This document shows positions 57,791-64,000 of a DNA stretch of 64,000 bases, piece by piece. The notes beneath the pieces were generated by a model that searched no databases, was not told where the DNA came from, and was given only the letters and a program-made list of their open reading frames with translations. Position numbers and translations under genes: made by a program. The stretch is from Neisseria zoodegmatis. GTDB lineage: Bacteria; Pseudomonadota; Gammaproteobacteria; Burkholderiales; Neisseriaceae. The stretch is from positions 248,001 to 312,000 of the forward strand of contig NZ_LT906434.1 of NCBI RefSeq assembly GCF_900187305.1, in the 5' to 3' direction. Each line of letters opens with the position of its first letter. Positions within the stretch are counted from its first letter, which is position 1.

Positions 57791-58960
57791 TTAAGCACGG
57801 GAATGCGTTCTCTTATGAAGCTGATACACCGCCAAGCCCAGCACCAAGCCCCAAAATGCACTGCCGATGCCGAAAAGCGTCATCCCCGAAGCGGAAGCCA
57901 ACAGCGTAACCAACGCCGCCTCACGGGCAGTATCGTCTTGCCATGCGCCACTGAGATTGGCTTGCAGCGTACTGAAAATCGCAATGCCCGCCAGCGCCGC
58001 CAGCAATTCGGGCGGTAACACGTTGAACAGCGCTACCGTCATCCCGCCCGCCGCCGCAATCAGCAGATAAAGCACGCCCAACAGCACGGTAGACAAATAA
58101 CGCTTGTCGGGATTTTTATCGACATCGCTGCCCATACAGATGGCGGAGCTGATGGCCGCAAGATTGATCATAAACGCGCCCAAAGGTGCGGTGAACACCG
58201 TGGCCGCAGCGCTGCTTTCCACCAACGGGCGGGCAGGCGTTTGGTATCCGTAAGCACGCAGCACCGCCATGCCCGGCACGTTTTGCGTGGCCAGCGAAGC
58301 GATAAACAGCGGCACGCTCACGCTGATAATGTGCCCCACATGCCAGCCCGGCCACACCCATTCAAGCACCGGGTTTTGCCACACCAGTTTGTCGGTAGCA
58401 AGCAACCCCGCCCAAGCCGCATAGCCGAAACCGGTAACCAACATCAGCAAAATACTGTAACGCGGCAAGCGGATTTTGCTCAAAAAATACACCGCCAACA
58501 TCATCAACACCAGCACGGTTTGATGCTCCATCGCCCCAAACACCTTGCTGCCGAAATTAATCAAAATCCCCGCCAGCATCGCTGCCACCAGCGAGGCCGG
58601 AATCATTCTGACCAAACGGTCAAACCAGCCCGTAGCCGACACCATCCACATCGCCGCCGCCGCCGCGATAAAACCGGCCACCGCATCCTGCATCGGAATC
58701 CCCGACATACCGGCCAACACCGCCGCACCCGGCGTACACCACGCAATCATCACCGGCGCTTTATAACGGATACTCAAAACAATAGTGAGTATGCCGCACA
58801 TCAAGCTCAAAGAAGTGAACCACGAAATAATCTGATTCTGCGACGCACCAAAAGCCAACGCCGCCTGATAAATAATCACCGCAGCGCTGCCGTAAGAAAC
58901 CAGCAATGCCGCCAGCGCGGCGGAAAGGTGGGCGGCAGTAAAATCAGAAAAACGGGGCAT
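57791..58960 (-). CDS. benE: BenE-family benzoate/H+ symporter
   Basis: This 389-residue inner-membrane protein has about 12 hydrophobic segments and the BenE/NCS2-like signatures WCTPGAAVLAG near residue 75, FIASLATQNVPGMAVLRAYGY and FTAPLGAFMINLAAISSAICMG. Family members import aromatic acids or similar compounds; no aromatic degradation genes are nearby, so the substrate is open. Confidence 0.88.
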   Translation of the reverse strand: MPRFSDFTAAHLSAALAALLVSYGSAAVIIYQAALAFGASQNQIISWFTSLSLMCGILTIVLSIRYKAPVMIAWCTPGAAVLAGMSGIPMQDAVAGFIAAAAAMWMVSATGWFDRLVRMIPASLVAAMLAGILINFGSKVFGAMEHQTVLVLMMLAVYFLSKIRLPRYSILLMLVTGFGYAAWAGLLATDKLVWQNPVLEWVWPGWHVGHIISVSVPLFIASLATQNVPGMAVLRAYGYQTPARPLVESSAAATVFTAPLGAFMINLAAISSAICMGSDVDKNPDKRYLSTVLLGVLYLLIAAAGGMTVALFNVLPPELLAALAGIAIFSTLQANLSGAWQDDTAREAALVTLLASASGMTLFGIGSAFWGLVLGLAVYQLHKRTHSRA

Positions 58961-59442
58961 GATGTGTCGGGTGTGATGGTTAACGGAAAGGGCTATAACA
59001 TTAACATAAGCCGCTGCCTTTGCCCAATAGCGGGCAGGGGAAACGATGTTAGCGAGGCTCGGTGAGTTTGCTTTCAGACGGCCTCAAAAGGTTTTGCCCG
59101 ACATAAGTATTCTCTCTATGGTTGCTAACCCGCAATAAAACATCCCAACCCGACCAAGCTGCTTGAAAGGCCGTCTGAAATCCCAATCTAGGCTTACCAA
59201 GTTAGCGGAAAAAAGTTTATTGTGTCCTAAAGCCCGAATTCATTTTCAGACGGCCTCCCAGCCGGAGCAAACGCAGGGCATCGCCACTCGCGCGCGGGGT
59301 CGGCACAAGGCAACCGTTTGAACGGGTTGCCGGAACAGGCCGTCTGAAAAACAGCCGTCTTCTCCGATACCCGTCTTTACCCGTCGCCCCGCCCATGCGT
59401 GCAGACGGCTCTCCGCTCTAATCAATTGTCAAACAAGGAATT
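58961..59442. other. Gene-free spacer with uptake sequences and a DUS-linked repeat
   Basis: This spacer of about 480 bases between divergent benE and the oxidoreductase gene holds one DUS-linked repeat copy (about 59048-59086), several scattered uptake sequences (for example near 59169, 59245 and 59337), and a GGCAACCG...CGGGTTGCC hairpin near 59308-59331. No convincing ORF. Confidence 0.5.
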
Positions 59443-59445
59443 TTG

Positions 59446-60468
59446 ATGCAAACCATGCAAGCCATGACCATCAGCCGTTACGGCAAAACACCGCTCCAAA
59501 CGAGTACCGTACCCATGCCCGAAATCGGCGACCATGATGTTTTGGTGGCCATCCATGCCGCCAGCGTGAACCCGATTGATTTCAAAATCCGCGACGGCAA
59601 AGTCAAAATCCTGCTGCATTACGATATGCCGCTGATTTTAGGCAACGATTTTGCCGGAACGGTGGTGAAAACAGGTAAAGCCGTGCAACGCTTCAAAACA
59701 GGCGATGCCGTTTACGGCCGCCCCGCCAAATCGCGCATCGGCACCTTTGCCGAATACATCGCCGTGCATGAAGACGATATTGCCGCCAAACCGGCCAATT
59801 TAAGCTTTGCCGAAGCCGCCTCGATTCCCTTGGTGGGTCTGACCGCCTACCAAGCGTTTTACGAAGCCCTGCGCCTGAAAGCGGGCGACAAAATCCTGAT
59901 TCACGCCGGCGCGGGCGGTTTGGGTACGTTTGCCATCCAGCTGGCCAAACACATCGGCGCCTATGTCGCCACCACCGCCGGCCCCGCCGGACATGATCTG
60001 GTGGCGCGTTTGGGTGCAGACCACATCATCAACTACCGCGAAGAAAACTTCGCCGAGGTGCTGCACGCTTACGATGCGGTGTTGGACACTTTGGGCGGCG
60101 ACGCGCTCAAACAGTCTTTCCGCATCCTCAAACCGGGCGGACACATCGTTTCCGTTTCCGCCCTGCCCACCGCCCGTTTTGCCTGCGAATGGCGGCTGCC
60201 GACATGGAAACAATGGCTGTTTGCCGCCGCCACCCTGCCGTTGCAGCGTTTGGAAAAAAGCCACCGTGTCCGCTACGATTTTCTGTTTATGCGCGCCAGC
60301 GGAAAGCAATTGGCGGAAATTACCCGGCTGATTGAAGCGGGCGCAATCGTGCCCGTGATCGACCGCGTCTTCCCTTTTGCCGAAACCCAAGCCGCATTGG
60401 ATTATGCCGAAAGCGGACGGGCAAAAGGCAAAATCGTGGTACAGCTGGTGCCCGAACAGGCCGTCTGA
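59446..60468 (+). CDS. NADP-dependent MDR-family oxidoreductase
   Basis: This 340-residue medium-chain reductase has an N-terminal GroES-like domain (VLVAIHAASVNPIDFKIRDG, LGNDFAGTVV) and the nucleotide-binding motif HAGAGGLGTFAIQLAKHIGA near residue 150. It lacks the catalytic zinc residues of alcohol dehydrogenases, as in quinone oxidoreductase-like (QOR/zeta-crystallin) enzymes. Substrate unknown. AAGGAA precedes the ATG at 59446. The terminal QAV-stop is from an uptake sequence. Confidence 0.87.
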   Translation: MQTMQAMTISRYGKTPLQTSTVPMPEIGDHDVLVAIHAASVNPIDFKIRDGKVKILLHYDMPLILGNDFAGTVVKTGKAVQRFKTGDAVYGRPAKSRIGTFAEYIAVHEDDIAAKPANLSFAEAASIPLVGLTAYQAFYEALRLKAGDKILIHAGAGGLGTFAIQLAKHIGAYVATTAGPAGHDLVARLGADHIINYREENFAEVLHAYDAVLDTLGGDALKQSFRILKPGGHIVSVSALPTARFACEWRLPTWKQWLFAAATLPLQRLEKSHRVRYDFLFMRASGKQLAEITRLIEAGAIVPVIDRVFPFAETQAALDYAESGRAKGKIVVQLVPEQAV

Positions 60469-60498
60469 AAAACCATGCCTGTTTGAACATTGTTATGC

Positions 60499-60573
60499 GT
60501 AGGGCGGGCATCCGTGCCCGCCATTCGGTTTTGCCTGTTCGAATAGCGCGGCGGGCACGGATGCCCGCCCTAC
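60499..60573. repeat. Paired REP-like palindromes (GC-rich core)
   Basis: Two 24-base arms (60499-60522 and 60550-60573) are perfect inverted copies, each with a GGCGGGCATCCGTGCCCGCC core and GTAGG/CCTAC outer ends followed by GGC. Same layout as 1655-1740 with a different core. Confidence 0.8.
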
Positions 60574-60642
60574 GGCTGTTGGTTTCAGATGGCCTCAAAC
60601 AGTTTTGTGTGTGGCTTACATGCGGTAAAAAATAAGGCCGAT

Positions 60643-60780
60643 ACCTTTGCAAAACCCCCATCTGCAGCGCATTTCTGCGTTGCGCGCTGCTCGCTCGCTT
60701 GCCTATCTTCATGATATGTCTGCGCTTGTTGCGCTGCTACGCCTTGAACTGCATCCGCATCTGGAGGTTTTGCAAAGGTC
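60643..60780. mobile_element. MITE-like element, 138 bp
   Basis: The ends ACCTTTGCAAAACCCCCA and TGGAGGTTTTGCAAAGGT are inverted with one mismatch. The ACCTTTGCAAAA end resembles termini of IS5-group elements in Neisseria as I remember them, so the element may be mobilised in trans. No ORF and no transposase inside. A decayed left half lies at 57664-57731. Confidence 0.65.
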
Positions 60781-60782
60781 TT

Positions 60783-60810
60783 AGGCCGTCTGAAATGTTC
60801 AGACGGCCTT
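60783..60810. terminator. mnmE terminator (uptake-sequence hairpin)
   Basis: A perfect inverted pair lies about 20 bases downstream of mnmE. Confidence 0.8.
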
Positions 60811-60830
60811 CAACCCTTCATCATCCTGCC

Positions 60831-62222
60831 TCACTTACCGATACAGAATCTCGAAAAAATCACGCCCAACAAATCATCCGCCGTAAATTCTCCGGTGATT
60901 TCGTTGCAGGCGGTTTGGGCCAGCCGCAGATGTTCGGCCAGCAGCTCGATTTGGTTGTTGCCGCACAGGGCGGCGTTTTCCAATTCGGCTTCGGCGGCAG
61001 AGAGCGCGGTGAGGTGGCGGCTGCGGGCGAGGAACAGGCTTTCGCTTTCGCCTTGCCAGCCGATTTCCTGCAACAGGGCTTGTTTCAATAAATCCAAGCC
61101 TTCGCCGGTTTTGGCGGAAAGTTTGATTAAGGTATCGGCACCGCTTTGCGTATCGAGGCCGTCTGAAAACGAACTTTGTGAGTTTCGCCCAAACATACCT
61201 ACCGATTCGCCGGTGAGGTCGGTTTTGTTGTGGATTTCAATACGCTTGAGGGTGTCGGGCAGGCTGTCGAGAATGGTTTGAGTTTTGGCGTTGATGCCTT
61301 CGCGCGGGTCAATCAGAATCAGCGCGACATCGGCCTCTTTTACGGCTTTTTGGCTGCGTTCGATGCCGATTTTTTCCACCACGTCATCGGTTTCGCGCAG
61401 GCCGGCGGTGTCAATGATGTGAACGGGCACGCCGTCGAGGGTGATTTGTTCGCGCACGGTGTCGCGGGTGGTGCCTGCGATGTCGGTTACGATGGCGATG
61501 TCGTCGCCTGCCAGGGCGTTGAGCAGGCTGGATTTGCCGACGTTGGGCGCGCCCACCAGCACCACGTTCATGCCTTCGCGCAAAATCGCGCCTTGTTCGG
61601 CGCTGGCCAACACGGTTTTCAGACGGCCTTGCAGCTCCGCCAGCTTGCCGCGTGCATCGGCGGCTTCGAGAAAATCAATGTCTTCTTCGGGAAAATCGAG
61701 CGTGGCTTCCACCAGCATCCGCAGGGTGATCAATTCGTCCACCAGCGCGTGAATGTGCTGCGAAAACGCGCCTTTGAGCGAGCGCACGGCCATGCGGGCA
61801 GCGGAACGGCTGGAAGCGTCGATTAAGTCGGCCACGCTTTCGGCCTGCGCCAAATCGAGTTTGTTGTTGAGAAAAGCGCGTTTGGTAAACTCGCCCGGTT
61901 CGGCCATGCGCGCGCCCAGTTGCAGGCAGCGTTGCAGCAGCATATCCATCACCACCGGCCCGCCGTGGCCTTGCAGTTCGATCACGTCTTCGCCGGTGAA
62001 GCTGGCGGGCGCGGCAAAATAGAGCAGCAGGCCGTTGTCTATGGGTTGGCCGTCTGAATCCAAAAAGTCGGTGTAAAGGGCAACGCGCGGCTTGGGCGTT
62101 TTGCCGCCGCTGATTTGTTGTGCCAACGGCAACAGGTTTTTACCGGAAATGCGGACAACGCCGACACCGCCGCGCCCGGGGGCGGTGGCAATGGCGGCTA
62201 TGGTGGGGCTGGGTGCAGACAT
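60831..62222 (-). CDS. mnmE: tRNA modification GTPase MnmE
   Basis: MnmE with MnmG modifies U34 (cmnm5 group) in several tRNAs. From the ATG at 62222 it is 463 residues, slightly long. It has the formyl-THF-binding N-terminus ([21 protein letters not shown]), helical domain, G domain with [14 protein letters not shown] (G1), TDIAGTTRD (G2), DTAGLRE (G3), NKTD (G4) and SAKT (G5), and the C-terminal FCIGK with its Cys. Between G4 and G5 about 14-16 extra residues ([16 protein letters not shown]) come from an inserted uptake-sequence repeat. The frame is open 76 codons upstream, not used by homology. Confidence 0.95.
   Translation of the reverse strand: MSAPSPTIAAIATAPGRGGVGVVRISGKNLLPLAQQISGGKTPKPRVALYTDFLDSDGQPIDNGLLLYFAAPASFTGEDVIELQGHGGPVVMDMLLQRCLQLGARMAEPGEFTKRAFLNNKLDLAQAESVADLIDASSRSAARMAVRSLKGAFSQHIHALVDELITLRMLVEATLDFPEEDIDFLEAADARGKLAELQGRLKTVLASAEQGAILREGMNVVLVGAPNVGKSSLLNALAGDDIAIVTDIAGTTRDTVREQITLDGVPVHIIDTAGLRETDDVVEKIGIERSQKAVKEADVALILIDPREGINAKTQTILDSLPDTLKRIEIHNKTDLTGESVGMFGRNSQSSFSDGLDTQSGADTLIKLSAKTGEGLDLLKQALLQEIGWQGESESLFLARSRHLTALSAAEAELENAALCGNNQIELLAEHLRLAQTACNEITGEFTADDLLGVIFSRFCIGK
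61157..61198. repeat. DUS-linked repeat inserted in mnmE
   Basis: GAGGCCGTCTGAAAACGAAC followed by TTTGTGAGTTTCGC matches the short repeat found in intergenic positions elsewhere in the window. It keeps the mnmE frame and encodes residues absent from typical MnmE proteins. Confidence 0.7.
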
Positions 62223-62267
62223 GGGTTTATCTCGGAAATATCGGGAAATATATGGGGCGATTATAGC

Positions 62268-62304
62268 AAAAGGCCGTCTGAAAAGATGTTTCAGACGGCC
62301 TTTT
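62268..62304. terminator. Uptake-sequence hairpin upstream of mnmE
   Basis: A perfect inverted pair with AAAAGG/CCTTTT flanks lies between the divergent mnmE and phnA genes. Confidence 0.6.
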
Positions 62305-62448
62305 GCCTTATCGCTTATAATGCTGGCTTTACACAAAGCAATACCTGTACCAAGCCCCAAAACGCACCGCCTAACGCCGAACAAAGCAGAAGAGGGCGGT
62401 TGGATACAGATTCCCAACCACAACGACAAAGACAAAAAGGAACCCGCC

Positions 62449-62778
62449 ATGACCTTACCCGCCTGCCCGCAATGCGGCTCAGAATTGACTTACCACGACG
62501 GCGTGCAGTTCGTTTGCCCCGAATGCGCCCATGAATGGCAGGAAGGCGAAGCCGCTGCCGAAGAAGCACCGGTGGTGAAAGACGCCAACGGCACGCCGCT
62601 GACCGACGGCGATACCGTCGTGCTGATTAAAGATTTGAAAGTCAAAGGCAGCTCGATGGTGATTAAGCAAGGCACCAAAGTGAAAGGCATCCGCCTGCAG
62701 GAAGGCGACCACGACATCGCCTGCAAAATCGACGGCAGCGCCATGAACCTGAAATCGGAATTCGTGAAAAAAGCCTAA
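62449..62778 (+). CDS. phnA: PhnA/YjdM zinc-ribbon protein
   Basis: This 109-residue protein has an N-terminal zinc ribbon ([27 protein letters not shown]) and the C-terminal PhnA domain ([40 protein letters not shown]). Despite the old name it is not clearly a phosphonate enzyme; the YjdM family is poorly characterised. AAAGGAA precedes the ATG at 62449. The frame is open upstream but homology starts here. Confidence 0.92.
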   Translation: MTLPACPQCGSELTYHDGVQFVCPECAHEWQEGEAAAEEAPVVKDANGTPLTDGDTVVLIKDLKVKGSSMVIKQGTKVKGIRLQEGDHDIACKIDGSAMNLKSEFVKKA

Positions 62779-63125
62779 GCGGATTCGGGCATCGGCACCG
62801 ACGTTTCTTTGCAAAACAATGTGCTAGAATGCGCGCAGCTGTTTGTAGCGAAGTTTGCGAGGCTCGTTTTCAGACGGCCTCTTGCCATCTTTACCAGAGG
62901 CCGTCTGAAAACAAGCGATACGGATTTCGCCAAAGCGAAGCTGGTGAACTTCGCCAAAATGAACCAAAGCGCCCGCAAAACTGTCTGCACGGTTTACAGC
63001 CGATAAACTTGATTTTGGATGCAAGGCACAGCAAGGCCGCAGCAAAAACCAGTTTATCGCCTCATACCGCTTGATTTTTATTAAATACAGGCCGCCCGCC
63101 GGCCGCCTGCCACACCATCGAATTT
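62779..63125. other. Gene-free spacer rich in uptake-sequence repeats
   Basis: Holds a DUS-linked repeat (62845-62881), an outward pair of uptake sequences around 62867-62912, and a further GCGAAGCTGGTGAACTTCGC palindrome near 62936-62956. ORFs in the region are read through these repeats and are not credible genes. The mltA promoter should lie in the last 150 bases. Confidence 0.5.
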
Positions 63126-64000
63126 ATGAACCGTTCAAATATCTACCGTCTCGCCCTGCTGGGCATTACCGCCGCCGTATTGGCCGCCTGCGGAACCAAA
63201 AAATCGCCGTCTATTACCAAACAGCCGCCGCGCACCGTGCCGCCCGTTGCAACGCCGGGCGAACCGATGCCCACCGGCACGCCGTCTCCGCAAGGCTACA
63301 CGCACACGCCCGGCGGCGGCGCCAGCTACACGGTCGTTCCCCACAACGCCATGCCGCAATGGAACGAACAGAATTTCTCCGAAAGCCTGCGCTCGTTCCG
63401 TCTCGGCTGCGGTAAGCTGCAAGCCCATCCGAACTGGCAAAACGTGTGCCGTCAGGCCGCCCAAACGCCTTATCAAAACGCCGCCGCCAAAGCCTTTTTC
63501 GAGCAATATTTCACGCCGTGGCAGGTGAGCGGCAACGGCAAACTCGGCGGCACGGTAACGGGCTATTACGAGCCGGTGCTGCACGGCGATGTGCGCAGCA
63601 CGCGCAAAGCCCGTTTCCCCGTGTACGGCATTCCGAACGACTTCGTGTCCGTAGAATTGCCGGCCGGACTGCGTAACAGCAAAACCACCGTGCGCATCCG
63701 CCCCAACGGTCAAAACAAAGGCGCAATTGACGCCAACGGCACCTACACCGCCGACCTGAGCCAATTCCCCATCACCGCCCGCACCCGCGCCTTGAAAGGC
63801 CGTTTTGTCGGCAACCGCTTCGTGCCTTACTATACCCGCGCCCAAATCAACGGCGGCGCACTCGACGGCAAAGCACCGATTTTGGGCTATGCCGACGACC
63901 CCGTAGAACTGTTTTTCCTGCACATTCAAGGTTCAGGCCGTCTGAAAACGCCCGACGGCCGCTACATCCGCTTGGGCTTTGCCGACAAAAACGAATATCC
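63126..64000 (+). CDS. mltA: Membrane-bound lytic murein transglycosylase A (partial, runs off window)
   Basis: MltA (GNA33 in meningococcus) cleaves the peptidoglycan glycan strand to 1,6-anhydromuropeptides. The first 291 codons are present. A lipoprotein signal ends in LAACG with lipidated Cys22, followed by a Pro/Thr-rich linker. MltA features follow: GTVTGYYEPVLHG, RTRALKGRFVGNRFVPYYTRAQING, ILGYADDPVELFFLHIQGSGRL and RLGFADKNEY, which includes the family's conserved aspartates. An uptake sequence is embedded as GRLK. The C-terminus with 3D-domain catalytic Asp lies beyond 64000. Confidence 0.94.
   Translation, partial: MNRSNIYRLALLGITAAVLAACGTKKSPSITKQPPRTVPPVATPGEPMPTGTPSPQGYTHTPGGGASYTVVPHNAMPQWNEQNFSESLRSFRLGCGKLQAHPNWQNVCRQAAQTPYQNAAAKAFFEQYFTPWQVSGNGKLGGTVTGYYEPVLHGDVRSTRKARFPVYGIPNDFVSVELPAGLRNSKTTVRIRPNGQNKGAIDANGTYTADLSQFPITARTRALKGRFVGNRFVPYYTRAQINGGALDGKAPILGYADDPVELFFLHIQGSGRLKTPDGRYIRLGFADKNEY

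Noticed and set aside
62092..62448. Long upstream extension of the phnA frame
   Set aside because: It crosses an uptake-sequence hairpin and lacks homology; the zinc-ribbon start with AAAGGAA at 62449 is the clear beginning.
62809..63006. 65-codon plus-strand frame between phnA and mltA
   Set aside because: It is read through two uptake sequences and DUS-linked repeats; no ribosome binding site and no protein-like composition.

Overview
The window is chromosomal DNA of a Neisseria species or a close relative in Neisseriaceae. The 12-base DNA uptake sequence AGGCCGTCTGAA (AG dialect) occurs very densely, often as inverted pairs that serve as gene-end terminators and often inside coding sequence. 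The gene content fits: nuoA-F, the minC-minD-minE-oxyR cluster, a MltA/GNA33-type lipoprotein, and two TbpB/fHbp-type surface lipoproteins. I cannot name the species. A VgrG/Tle1 type VI islet and the AG dialect argue against N. meningitidis and N. gonorrhoeae.

Layout, left to right. 0.15-6 kb: nuoF-E-D-C-B-A on the minus strand, interrupted between nuoE and nuoF by two cargo genes and a decayed duplicate of the nuoE 3' end; a Fur-box-like site lies upstream of nuoA. 6.7-14 kb: ABC exporter, membrane protein, ruvA, rlpA, trmL, comF/bioH (head to head) and thiB. 14-19 kb, plus strand: HAD nucleotidase, small lipoprotein, glmU and glmS, the last two feeding UDP-GlcNAc synthesis. 19-27 kb: lysS, TbpB-like lipoprotein, gltX, CopD-like protein, glycine-zipper lipoprotein, waaA, fau, fHbp-like lipoprotein. 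27.6-30 kb: an AT-rich orphan membrane/OmpA-like gene beside a 158-bp tandem repeat. 30-39.6 kb: uvrD, minCDE-oxyR, a DUF2520 protein, a TerC protein, tsaC, purD. 39.7-49.2 kb: yigZ-ltaE, etfBA, waaC, pncA, trmO, a TlpA-like protein, an ArsC-like protein, a YdcF-like protein, murA, with two perfect parS sites about 3 kb apart. 49.5-56 kb: the most foreign-looking segment, a vgrG/Tle1-lipase/immunity-type operon plus two AT-rich orphan genes. 56-64 kb: mog, a methylthioinosine phosphorylase, benE, an oxidoreductase, mnmE, phnA and the start of mltA.

Housekeeping themes are envelope building (glmU, glmS, murA, waaA, waaC, mltA, rlpA), respiration (nuo, etf), tRNA biology (lysS, gltX, trmL, trmO, tsaC, mnmE) and division (min). 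The accessory material is where the unusual signals are: a mosaic vgrG with exchanged C-terminus and cargo, the nuoE/nuoF insertion, surface lipoproteins, small palindromic repeats and MITE-like elements, and a DUS-linked repeat inserted in frame in mnmE. No tRNA, rRNA, CRISPR array or intact insertion sequence was recognised.
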